The position numbers and the translations under genes are program-made. Below are positions 53,186 through 61,878 of a stretch of DNA of 64,000 nucleotides, piece after piece; the first letter of the stretch is position 1, and the number at the start of each line of letters is the position of its first letter. Source of the stretch: Siphonodentalium dalli. Lineage: Eukaryota; Mollusca; Scaphopoda; Gadilida; Siphonodentaliidae. The notes below the pieces were generated by a model that searched no databases, had not been told where the DNA came from, and saw only the letters and a program-made list of their open reading frames with translations. Location: positions 33,728,918 to 33,792,917 of the forward strand of contig CP136062.1 of assembly GCA_032622095.1 (NCBI GenBank). Reading direction: 5' to 3'.

Positions 53186-53275
53186 ACTTCGCCTCACATT
53201 ACACCATATAATATTGATCTCGCTGAGCCTCACATGACACCATATCCAACCACTAAGGGTCCCGTAACGTATTTA
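53171..53275 (-). repeat. two inverted copies of the 63-bp unit
   Basis: From CCTAATATTGATCTCACTTC onward the sequence is the reverse complement of the upstream minisatellite. There is a shortened copy ending ACACCATATA, then a fuller one containing TGATCTCGCTGAGCCTCACA and ACCATATCCAACCACTAAGG, decaying by about 53,275. Each can pair with any of the upstream direct copies. The layout resembles a fold-back element with internal tandem repeats, but no target duplication is clear. Confidence 0.85.
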
Positions 53276-53649
53276 TTATGTCAGTGGACAAAATCCAGCA
53301 TATCCATTTAATTAATCGTCGCTGTAATTTATTGTAATTTGGTAAGATAAATGTGTCGTCTATGGGCATTAACTTATGTAACGCCACAGCGACGCGTCAT
53401 AGACGTTGAACGTCAACGCATTGAGTCAATGACTACTTACCAGAAGTAGGACAATTTGTTGAGTTTGATAGTTAATTTATGAGTCTTTGGAATTCCTCAA
53501 ATATATCGCATGCAGGTTTTGGTGCATGGTACTATGTCTTTAAATTCGCAGAAAATAATTTCCGACAGATATCTCCTTTCTTCGCGCCAAAATACACCAA
53601 AAATATTCCCGAGGCGACTGAGTTTCTGAAAAACAAGATGGCGGATAAG
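53276..53649. other. non-repetitive AT-rich stretch, no gene seen
   Basis: Contains a 64-codon open frame (53,479-53,673) with no recognisable domain, whose 3' end runs into the hairpin at 53,650. A CpG-rich patch (GACGCGTCATAGACGTTGAA, GTCAACG) lies near 53,390-53,420 and resembles a patch near 53,852-53,876 (GACGTTGTGACGTTGGACGT) on the far side of the fold-back. Confidence 0.4.
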
Positions 53650-53676
53650 CACCTAATATTGATTTCATATTAGGTG
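53650..53676. other. perfect 10-bp stem hairpin CACCTAATAT
   Basis: CACCTAATAT at 53,650-53,659 pairs with ATATTAGGTG at 53,667-53,676 around the loop TGATTTC. The left arm plus loop contains CCTAATATTGAT, the same motif found at the inverted 63-bp copies (53,171), and CCTAATATT also opens the 63-bp region (52,039). It may be a related element end. Confidence 0.7.
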
Positions 53677-53720
53677 ACCGACTGATTGGCTAATTGCAAG
53701 AGCTGACATAATAATACACA

Positions 53721-53817
53721 ATTATCGCATTGTGTCGAGGTTGACAGGATGAATTGTCACCCCGAGGAAGTCAATATTCACCAATTCCTCGAGTCAACCA
53801 AGAAACAATGCGATAAC
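53721..53817. repeat. 36-bp imperfect inverted repeat (fold-back)
   Basis: The left arm 53,721-53,756 (ATTATCGCATTGTGTC, GGTTGAC, GAATTG) matches the reverse complement of the right arm 53,782-53,817 (TTATCGCATTGT, TC, GGTTGAC, GAATTG in the same order). There are about eight mismatches over 36 bp and a 25-bp centre. The pattern suits a short fold-back MITE or its core. Flanking patches at about 53,390 and 53,860 share CGACG and GACGTT words in opposite orientation and could be outer ends, but that part is weak. Confidence 0.75.
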
Positions 53818-54600
53818 TGTTTTATAATATGAAACTCGCTCTGGTTGGACAGGACGTTGTGACGTTGGACGTCGCTGGCAATACCTGATATATTTTCAGG
53901 CCTGATAACACGTATCTGACGTCACTCATAACTGCTATTAACCTGTTGTTTCATTAATGAGGTGAATATCGTTAGATATCTCGATTTTGTCGTTACTTTT
54001 TAATATAGGAATTTGGGAATTAAATATAATAATGTACATGTACGACAGAGCCAGATGTTTATTTTCTCGAGCGGCTCGCAACGAGCGGCTTGCGTGGGAT
54101 ACATGTATGGGACACTTGGAGTATCGCTTACTGGATAGTGTGAAAGTAAATTTTGTTTTACATATATCTAGTGGATACCGATACCTATCTAACTTATGTT
54201 CTATAATTTATTGTTGAACGTATATTAGCACACGATACTGACAGATATTGACATGTATGACACTATCACAGATCCAACAATAACAGCGAAAATATAACTT
54301 TTAATTAAACCCGAAATCATGTCGATAGTTCGAATTTCAGGGAAGGACCCGGTATATAATTAAACATGACGTACAATTATATTACGATGGGTGTTCGGTA
54401 CTCATGTTTTATTGTACTTAACGCAGCAAATATCAAATTATTTTAGTTAGTTTATTGTCGTTATCGTAGCAGCCACAGCTGGCTGCAGAGTCGTAATCAA
54501 TAACACGTCAAGTCTGTAGTCCTACAATCGGCATCGATAATTCGGAACGGAAACCATCTGAAAATCTCAACAAACTCCAACCCGCATCTGGCGAAATCAG
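53818..54600. other. non-genic stretch, no gene seen
   Basis: AT-rich with short open frames only. A local direct repeat GAGCGGCT[C/T]GC occurs twice near 54,070-54,095. No exon-like, RNA-like or mobile-element signal was recognised. Confidence 0.4.
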
Positions 54601-54716
54601 GTCGCTCTCGCATCAATTAATTAGTGTTCCCTGGATGGAGTCGAAAAGTAATGTGACATGCGCTTAACATGGTACATACATGTATTAGGCAATATGCAAC
54701 TGATGATCATCATATC
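54601..54716 (+). repeat. about 115-bp direct repeat, copy 1
   Basis: Matches 55,308-55,424 at about 95% identity, both starting GTCGCTCTCGCAT and containing GTGTTCCCTGGATGGAGTCG and GACATGCGCTTAACATGGTA. Similarity stops abruptly after CATATC. The copies are offset by 707 bp. It could be a segmental duplication or the two ends of a small element. Confidence 0.9.
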
Positions 54717-55307
54717 TTGTGAAATTATTCAAGGGTTGCAAGGAATGTCACTAGACCGAGGGTAGGTTCTAAACCACTGGTATGCATACAAGCGATGATA
54801 TGTCCTGTATACATATTGTGGAGTAAATACAAGATCTCTAATGTTATGTCAACTAAAAGTAAAGAAGATAATTGGTAGCTTGGCGGTGGAGTATGAAATT
54901 TGATATTCTACTCACATAAAGGCTGTGTATGCCATGTGATAACTATGATGGAGTGCCTTGCAAGAGGTCCAAATATTAAATATAGTTAAAATCACGGCAA
55001 AAACACCGTCATCACAGTTAACAAATGGGAGTACAAAGACCGTAACCTGATGTCGGGCTATTATCAATTTAGAAAGTAATTTGGAACGTTAGCAAATGGC
55101 CGAATGAATTTATAGCCAAAGGGTTTAATTAGGAATTTAATAGTATACATGTATGTTGTAGGAGCAGAGCAAGAAATAGTGTATGCAATTGCAGTGTAAA
55201 AAGAAGTGTAATATGTTAAAATCAGAATTTCATCGATATCATCATCAGTTACAAATACCTCGGTGACGAATCCTCTAAGCGAGGAACCGCCGCTTTTCGG
55301 CATGAAT
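54717..55307. other. spacer between 115-bp direct repeats, no gene confirmed
   Basis: Contains a 79-codon minus-strand open frame (55,064-55,303) beginning MPKSGGSSLRGFVTEV, with a hydrophobic middle. I recognise no family, and its length is near chance for this composition. No terminal motifs of an LTR or DNA transposon are evident at the spacer ends. Confidence 0.35.
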
Positions 55308-55424
55308 GTCGCTCTCGCATTAGTTGATTAGTGTTCCCTGGATGGAGTCGAAACGTAATGTGACATGCGCTTAACATGGTACATACATGTATTAGCCAAT
55401 ATGCAACTGATGACGATCATATCC
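55308..55424 (+). repeat. about 115-bp direct repeat, copy 2
   Basis: Second copy of the 54,601-54,716 sequence. Differences are a small cluster after GTCGCTCTCGCAT, AACGTAA for AAAGTAA, AGCCAAT for AGGCAAT and GACGATC for GATGATCATC. Flanks on both sides differ from those of copy 1. Confidence 0.9.
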
Positions 55425-57750
55425 AAACATTTTTGCATATTTTAAACTCATTTGGAGTAATTTCCAAAAATGTCTAAATTATACTTTTGGCATAAAATAA
55501 AATGTTGTTTCTGTGGGGTACGTTGTAAAACAATGTTCAAAATTCCACCAAACCGCTCCAGGATCCAGTTTCCATCTCAAAATTCATGTCATTTGAACGA
55601 GGAGCAAGTTGTCCGCGAGAAATTGGGACCTTGGTCATCATCATATTTAGTCTCGAATCTTCTTTAATATGCCTAGCAGACATCCTCCCCTTTCTTTTGA
55701 CATCCATACATTTATGTGCCACCTACATTATGTGGGGAAATTATAGGAAGAATAGCCTGTAAGCCACTATATATTTCACTATACTTATGTTGACAAACGG
55801 AAAGGCCCTGTGGTCCGTCAGCCAGTGCTCCATTATGACTTGTTATTGTCATTTCTGAGGACTGGGTGTGATTTTAGTTGACCCGGGCAGATGTGTCACC
55901 TTGTCAGTCAACCCCTTACCTGTATTGGTTAACCTATAAAACAATTGTACCAGGTGTATAACCCCCGTGGCTCACAACCTCTGGCACCTGAGTGTAGAAT
56001 CGTGGCTCTGGTTCATGTATATATTACATCAGTTTCGATCACGTCTGTTCCGTTTATGCGAATATTTTCCGAGCACTTTCTATTGTGAAGGTTTTACGGG
56101 GAATTTTCTTGTGGAAACCACTCGGCAAACATGTTTCAAAACCATTCATTTGTTTTTTTTCCGATTTCTAAAGACGAATAAACATTTATAATTTTACTCA
56201 AGATAATCTGGATGCTAACCTGGGTCAAGTGGGTGGACACACAGTTTTCATCATGGAAGCAAACTCCTCCTTGTGGTGTTTTTGGGTGACAAACCATTTC
56301 TTCATCGCACATTTCATTAAAGTTATGGATTATATTGTTACAGGTATGTAGGCTGTTGGCCCCGGTTTTTATCCTTTACGGTTTGAGTATAATGCCGATT
56401 AATTATACCAGACAGACAGTGTCCGTATCTCCTGAAGGTGCATCCAACTGGCCATTAAATATGCCTGGAGTGTTATGAAAAGTGTGCTGCCGGTCTACGA
56501 AATGCTTTTTAGCTGCTTCCGGCATTGTATCTCCTGTAGGTAATATAACCTGAACCTCGCATAAAGTCAGTACCGACTAGCGAAAAGAGCCAAATTAGAA
56601 TTGAGCACGCCATCCAAACTTGAAACGTTGTGACTTGGAAGATTATAAGATGCTTCAAATTAGTTATTGTCCCTTCATAAATACTCATAAAACTGTTCAT
56701 TTGGCAGATTCAGGTGTTACTGATTAAAAAACACTGTTTTACTGGACACGGACCATGATGCCGGGCTAGTATGCTACTTCAGTTTGCACTAGTGTCAAAA
56801 TGTTTCGGAGTGACAATAGCGGATGTGAGAGGAATCTAGAGGATAAAAAAAATAGACACTGGGCCCTGATTGGTAAATAGTCGTGTTTGTTTTTGCATAA
56901 AAAAAATATCACACCTCTTCTCTGTGATTTCCCATAGGTACAATAGCCATTGGCACAGGAATAAACCCTTTGTAATGAAGTTTGAATTGTGTGGTATGGT
57001 CTAAACTATGACATTTTTAGTGCATTCTGACACAAGTACCGAAAACAAAAGATTATAAGGCGAATTCCCTAGACGGACATGATGTTTGCATAAACAAAAG
57101 TCCGAAAATGTCTATTTTTCAGATTTAAAGAAAACTTTGGACTTTTTGAAGAGTATAATTTATGCTAAAACGTTTCCTGTGAGGCCTATGGAAAACATTT
57201 ACACCAGTATAACATTCATACATCACCGACGCCCTAGCTGATGCATTGTACGTTTGTTTTGGAATTGTTTTGGGTTCCCTAACTCCCATATGATATGAGC
57301 CGTCTATATTCTGACGCTGTTTGCATTAATTTTGCGGATTTGTTTTCCGGGCTACAGTGTATGCAAATTCAACTCAACGTATATAAAGTATATTTTTGGA
57401 TAACGTGTGTCAAATTCAGATCTATTTAAAACTCATTTCCCATAAGACATGGCGCCCACTGTGGTTGTGTTGGTTAGATGCATAACACAACGCATTAACA
57501 TGTATGTGGTCCAAGCTACAACAGTAGTACATGAAGCAGTTATATTGTGTTGCTTACCGGGGTCGTTGGTTTGAAACTACGTATGGCGGGTTGATTTCCG
57601 AGTGACATTAAATAACCAAGCCAAACACCCCCTCCCCCCTATGCGGATTTTTGGTGGTTATGATATCTTTGTAGAACATATCAGTCCTTCAATGTTCCGG
57701 TTGTTTGCCATCTGGCGATGGGGGCTATATAGAGTTATCGGTCTTTGAAT
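55425..57750. other. 2.3 kb without a recognisable gene
   Basis: AT-rich DNA with scattered open frames under 85 codons on both strands, none with a domain I can name. A TATAAAA at 55,935-55,941 could be a core promoter by sequence, but no ATG-started frame of useful length follows. CT/CA-rich runs (CCCCCTCCCCCC) occur near 57,630. Introns or UTRs of a neighbouring gene cannot be excluded from one window. Confidence 0.35.
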
Positions 57751-58387
57751 CCAAGATGGCCGCCAACGTTGAATATCTAACCAGGTAAATTTCAATTCGC
57801 AATTAATCAGGAAGTTTATGAGGTATTACGTCGTAGGATATGCCATTCTATTGATAGTTGAGTACTCCTTATTTATTTGTAGGAATAAATTTCATATATT
57901 TAAAATGGCCGCCAAAATGGCGACCGGAAGTGGAAAATGTGACACTTTTTCACTAATATCTTCTATATCAGTTTCTGCTGTTTAGAACTGATTGAGAATT
58001 GTGACTTTATTTTGTATTGTTTATATTAACTGATCATTGGGGCAATGAAACAAGAAATTCTTTGGGTCCTAGGCCCTTCCGATCCCTCAAAAATTTGACT
58101 TTACAGGAAGCGGTATAAAATTTTCACAACAAAATCACAATTGGGATTCTAGTCACATTTCAACAAGGAATGAGCAGAACTGTGTTATGTAAGTGAGACA
58201 TACCATTACCCGTGAATATTCCAAGTCATTGGAACCAAAATTGTTAATTTGGATCAAAATGGCCGCCAAAATGGCCGCCAAAATATGGAAAATTGTAAAT
58301 ATTGTAAATATATTGCCCCAGCGTTCACTGCAATCGCTTACAATCTGTGGTTGATGAAGTAAATTGGCTATTCTGCCTTATATCCAT
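57751..58387 (+). repeat. diverged ~350-370-bp repeats headed by AAATGGCCGCC
   Basis: AAGATGGCCGCC or AAAATGGCCGCCAAAATGGC appears at about 57,752, 57,903 and 58,257, with a weaker form (AAGATGACTTCCAAAATGGC) at 58,627. The last three heads are 354 and 370 bp apart. Between the heads, segments such as TTGGGATTCTAGTCACATTT (near 58,141) and TTTTGGGATTCTGGCCACTT (near 58,853) match with similar neighbours, indicating old tandem or dispersed copies. Dispersed GGCCGCC-containing repeats are common in several invertebrate genomes. Confidence 0.55.
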
Positions 58388-58965
58388 TGAAAACTAACAT
58401 GTCTGATTCATCTTGGTTAAGTTTTAGTATTGTAACCACTGACATTACCAGAAATATTGGATTTTACTCTCACACACTTGACATAAATATCGGCAAAAAT
58501 TAACTTTTCATGTTTTGATCATTTTTATTAAAAGTAAACTGTAACTAACTTTGATATGAACGGTGTTTATCGTTTTGGTCTAATGTAAATGTGTCACACT
58601 AAGGTCATTATAGAGCAAATTACTCAAGATGACTTCCAAAATGGCAACCAACTTGGGTAAAAAGTTCATTGTTCACATATATCCGGAACATTATTGTCTG
58701 CTGTTCCGAAAAGTTAGCAAATTGCAACTTACTTGGTTATTATGCATGTTAGGTAATCAACTGACAACTAAATATTATTGGCTGTCCCGGTTCCTTATGT
58801 GGCATGACAAATTCATTTTAAAGTTGCTTATGGAATTTTGCCGAAAACATCTTTTGGGATTCTGGCCACTTTGAATCTTTGAAACGGAACTAAGATGAAC
58901 CATAATCTGTGGTGACTATTCTGGCTATTTTGACTCATTAGGATAAAATTGATTACCTCGATACA
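58388..58965 (+). repeat. outer inverted repeat, left arm
   Basis: Reads as a diverged reverse complement of 63,430-64,000. Shared words, in order, include CATAAATATCGGCAAAAA, AATGTGTCACA, AAATTACTCAAG, TTCCAAAATGGCAAC, CATATATCCGGAACAT, TCTGCTGTTCCGAAAAG, GACTGACAACTA-like text and TTTGAAACGGAACT. Identity is roughly 75-80% by eye with small indels. The left arm probably continues further left, because the match still holds where the window ends on the right. The arms enclose the 42-bp minisatellite, so the whole looks like one long, old inverted-repeat element. Confidence 0.88.
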
Positions 58966-58979
58966 AGAGGGATGTCAAT

Positions 58980-59389
58980 ATGGTAGCCCGTGAGTTACTG
59001 CATGGTCATAGGTGAGGTGAATAGGTATACATGGAGTTATTTTATGATCATGAATGATGTGAACAGATATACAAGGAATGTCTATATGATCGTGAGTGGG
59101 ATGTCCATTGTGAGATGTATATGTATACAAGTAGTGGCCGTATGGTAATGTGTGAGCTGAATATGTTTACATGGAGTGACTGTATGGTTGTATGGTTATG
59201 TGTGGATGTACGGGTAACACGGTGTGTCTGTACGGACAATGATAGTGTGTGCGGATATAACGGGAGTAGCTACAATGTCATATATGTGTTGTTTATGTAT
59301 ATATGGAGTGACTATGGTCATGGGTGGGATGTATAGGTGTATAGTTGGTGGCTGTTTTGCCGCATGTGGGTGACCATGTATACATCTGG
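58980..59389 (+). repeat. degenerate 42-bp minisatellite, left part
   Basis: The unit approximates ATGGTCATGGGTGAGGTGTA, TATGTATACATGGAGTGACT, GT. Copies here are strongly diverged (for example CATGGTCATAGGTGAGGTGA, ACATGGAGTGACTGTATGGT). The array stops abruptly at 59,389, where a transposon-like end begins, and resumes in the same orientation at 61,879. Confidence 0.82.
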
Positions 59390-59464
59390 GGTGCTATTCA
59401 CCAAGCGAGACTATTTTATAAACCAGGTAGTTTATATGGTAGCGGCTGAACGCAAAAGTATCTT
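59390..59464 (+). repeat. terminal inverted repeat, left end
   Basis: About 75 bp: GGTGCTATTCACC, a diverged spacer, CCAGGTAGTTT, then GCGGCTGAACGC and GTATCTTCGC, which align with the reverse complement of 61,805-61,878 with gaps. GGTGCTATTCACC is itself nearly palindromic (GGTG...CACC). Confidence 0.8.
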
Positions 59465-59726
59465 CGCTTTAGCGCAAACGACACACGTTGTCGATGGTGT
59501 GATTGATCCAATCTATCAGATTTGTCACTTGTCAATTGACGCCGTCTTACGACTAATTCATGAACACTCACCGTCCACAATCGGCATGTATAGCGGTATA
59601 ATTTTTGGGTACAATTGTGTGGAGACTCATGCTTGCGTTTATATATCTGCAGAATGAGTTTCAATGATATTAATGAGGTTTTTTAATTAGCACAGTGTGA
59701 AAATGAAGAGCCAAGAAGATAACGTC

Positions 59727-59930
59727 TCAGAAGAATTTTGTTTGTGTTTTGGTTCTGTTTGGATATTTCCCTGCTATTTCCAAAGACATTTCTTTCCATG
59801 CATCATTTTTCCGGCGCTGGTGAATGGTGCCGGTTTCTTTGTTCTTTAATATTTTGATTCTCCTCTCCACAATGCCCAATACAGTTTTATGCTCGTCGGC
59901 AGTGGGGGGGGGTCTGGAAAACAATTGCAC
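59727..59930 (-). pseudogene. Myb/SANT-like DNA-binding domain fragment
   Basis: The 67-residue minus-strand frame contains ADEHKTVLGIVERRIKIL, KNKETGTIHQRRKNDAWKEM, then SLEIAGKYPNRTKTQ. This follows the pattern of the Myb_DNA-bind_5 type domain: an acidic start with E...L..IV, a loop of basic and polar residues with N/T before a R+K..AW.E+ helix, then a final helix beginning after a proline and R/T. Such domains occur in NAIF1-like proteins and in accessory proteins of Harbinger transposons. The frame opens with GTG next to a C-tract (PPP) and stops at TGA right after the start of the third helix. It has no proper start and about two thirds of a domain, so it is a broken remnant of the surrounding element. 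The family call comes from pattern recognition alone. Confidence 0.55.
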
Positions 59931-59960
59931 ATATAGGGCCCAAAAAGTTGTTTTTCCGAC
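59905..59960. repeat. C/G-tract inverted partner (left) inside the element
   Basis: Its reverse complement reads GGGCCCTATATGTGCAATTG, TTTTCCAGACCCCCCCCC, close to GGCCCTATATACGGATTTTA, TTTGTAGACCCCC at 61,579-61,619. The two lie in opposite orientation inside the TIR element, so they may be sub-terminal inverted repeats. The runs of G and C weaken the case. Confidence 0.45.
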
Positions 59961-60387
59961 CCCGAGGGACCCACCACCCCATTTGTGCCAATTTGTTCCT
60001 CCAAATGTTAGGGACCCACCCCCTTTCTCATGTTTTTATCAAAATGTCAGAGTTTTTTTAGCCGTTCTTCAATAACTGTGTTAACTGCCTTTCAATCCAT
60101 TCCACTATCCTTTATTGGTGCAATGTGTGTAAAATTAAGACTCAAGCAATAACATCCTTAATCGGTAAAGCACAGGTCAGAAAAAAGAAAAATAAACTGT
60201 ATTTCCAGGTGTTTCCTGGTGTTTCCAGTATCTAACAACAATAATAAAGCAGTGTGTAGGTACACAGTATGTCACAAATTGCCCTAGACCGCATTATAGC
60301 CTTAATATATCGAGCGTGTTTAGTCTGACAGAGAACACTGGCCAGTGTAAATAGTGGTAAACAGGTCAGGGGTTCTACAATTATTTG

Positions 60388-60401
60388 TATATATATATAT
60401 A
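60388..60401. repeat. (TA)7 microsatellite
   Basis: Fourteen bases of alternating T and A, directly before the first copy of the ~160-bp internal repeat. Confidence 0.9.
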
Positions 60402-60404
60402 GTT

Positions 60405-60800
60405 GACGTCTCGAGCCGTCCGTGCGTCCGTACAAACATTTTGCATCATAACTCAAGAGTCGGTTGTCATATTTTGATGCTCTATGACATGTGACGCACC
60501 AGAAATGGGGAACGAATATGCATAATATCACGGATTGTGAGTACCAATGCCTACCAGAATTATCCATTGGCCCTGTTTATGAAATTCAATCCGTACAAAG
60601 TTTTTGCCATATAAGAGTTGTCGAATTTTGAAGTGGTTTGGTATGGTGATAGACCTGAATGATACGGGAAGGATGTAAGCAGATATTACTGCATATCACA
60701 GGTTTAGTCTGTCGATGCATACCAGAGCTACCAACTTGGTTCCACCCGTAAACACATTTTGCATTATTATAATTCAACCATTCGTATGTATATTTGTGCA
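60405..60800 (+). repeat. diverged ~160-bp repeat, about 2.5 copies
   Basis: CCGTACAAACATTTTGCATC (60,428), CCGTACAAAGTTTTTGCCAT (60,591) and CCGTAAACACATTTTGCATT (60,746) start successive copies 163 and 155 bp apart. AATGCCTACCAGAATTATCC (60,546) and GATGCATACCAGAGCTACC (60,714) match at a similar spacing. The region CCGTCCGTGCGTCCGTACAA followed by CATAACTCAAGAG resembles a dispersed repeat I associate with molluscan genomes. The minus-strand frames over it (60,232-60,567 and 60,586-60,801) look incidental. Confidence 0.6.
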
Positions 60801-60801
60801 C

Positions 60802-61560
60802 TAGAGTCTGCAGTATAGTCTCAGTCAGATTTTATTCTTGATTTTAGTTTGAACTTTGAAGACATTGAATGCATCACATTATTTCAGTTCATCTATTTGT
60901 AAGCGATAACAGTATACAATTAGTATTGTAGTTTAGTCTTGTTGAGCAGTATTTAAGCTTCAAGATGAAGTTCGTACATTCAAGGAGAATAGCGTCACCT
61001 TCAGTTGGGATTGTCTGAACAATAAACAGTAACGGTCATTCATCATAACCAATTCAGTTTTATTTGGATAAGTGCTGCAAAATAACATTACTTGCAATCA
61101 TTCAAGATGAGAAATAACCAGAAGGAATGAATTTGATTGCATGCCAGAACAAGACAGTATTTCAGACATTAGAAATTTATGAGATACCCTTTTCAATTTC
61201 ATGTTATGCAACAATCGGGTCAATGATATCTAGTCATCATTGAGTATTCACCATGTAGTATTTGTGATACAGTTTTTTTTATTTTATTACTTTTATTCGG
61301 GTAATACAACTGGGTATTACATTAATTTTTTTTACTAAATTACGGTTTTCCACTGAGAAGTGGTACGGGATCCTGTGAAATCCAGAATGTTGCTAAATCT
61401 GAGGCTAAATAGTCACTATAGCTGTATATATAGCCGTATGCCAACAAACATGATTCTAACATGCTTACAAACAACATTACATGGTCAGTACTTGTAAATT
61501 GTTTGAAAAAAAAAACATTTTGGAAAAATATTTACAAGCACGATTGTTTCGGCCTCTGAA
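60802..61560. other. interior of the TIR element, no gene seen
   Basis: AT-rich filler with a 10-A run at 61,506-61,515 and several TTTTATT tracts. No transposase-like residues (DDE/DDD context) or other domain were recognised in any frame. Confidence 0.4.
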
Positions 61561-61606
61561 CCAACCACCCACCACCCCGGCCCTATATACGGATTTTATT
61601 TGTAGA

Positions 61607-61619
61607 CCCCCCCCCCCCC
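61607..61619 (+). repeat. C13 homopolymer
   Basis: Thirteen consecutive C, followed by ATGTCGTCTGTGG. It pairs with the G-run at about 59,904-59,912 in the inverted sub-terminal match described for 59,905-59,960. Assembly length of such runs is often unreliable. Confidence 0.85.
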
Positions 61620-61804
61620 ATGTCGTCTGTGGTATATTTTGCCCCACGTCCTATTCCTCGGTTGCTCATTGTTGAAATGTGTACAAACGTGTACTGTTAC
61701 ACGTAGCATGTTTATGTGACCGGTGGTCAATCTATGATTGACGCCAATCACCTTGATTGGATAATCCTATATGGCGCGCGATGTCTTCCCATCGATATGT
61801 CCAC

Positions 61805-61878
61805 CGATAGCTTCGCATTGAGCGTCGCCTCGTAAAACTACCTGGACTATATTATAAACCCAGCCGGTGAATAGCACC
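61805..61878 (-). repeat. terminal inverted repeat, right end
   Basis: Reverse complement gives GGTGCTATTCACC, a spacer, CCAGGTAGTTT, then GGCGACGCTCAATGCGAAGC and TATC, paralleling the left end. The 42-bp minisatellite resumes immediately after it (GTGATCATGGGTGGGGTAT from 61,891). Confidence 0.8.

Larger units (their letters stand above)
59390..61878. mobile_element. 2,489-bp element with terminal inverted repeats inside the minisatellite
   Basis: The left end GGTGCTATTCACC (59,390-59,402) is matched exactly by GGTGAATAGCACC at the right end (61,866-61,878). A second perfect 11-bp match, CCAGGTAGTTT (59,423-59,433) against AAACTACCTGG (61,835-61,845), sits 33 nt inside each end. Equal spacing makes chance unlikely. 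The element interrupts the 42-bp array, which has the same orientation on both sides, so it inserted there. CTGG flanks both ends (59,386-59,389 and 61,880-61,883, with an extra A on the right), a possible but unproven target duplication. Inside are a Myb/SANT-like fragment, diverged tandem repeats and C-tracts, and no transposase. It looks like a non-autonomous or decayed DNA transposon, with the PIF/Harbinger group possible because such elements carry Myb-like partners. Confidence 0.8.

Noticed and set aside
52119-53237. 372-residue plus-strand frame over the same minisatellite
   Set aside because: Same reason. It also reads through the inversion point into the inverted copies, which no conserved protein would do.
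54320-54350. AGTTCGAATTTC as a tRNA T-arm
   Set aside because: No matching acceptor, D-arm or anticodon stem could be placed around it.
55064-55303. 79-residue minus-strand frame beginning MPKSGGSSL
   Set aside because: No recognisable family, short, and lies between direct repeats without splice or promoter support.
55935-56191. TATAAAA followed by a 74-codon frame as a gene
   Set aside because: The frame starts with GTG rather than ATG, has no domain, and TATA-like words are frequent in AT-rich DNA.
59337-59657. 106-codon plus-strand frame crossing the left end of the TIR element
   Set aside because: It spans the minisatellite-transposon junction, so it cannot be an ancestral gene, and no domain is seen.
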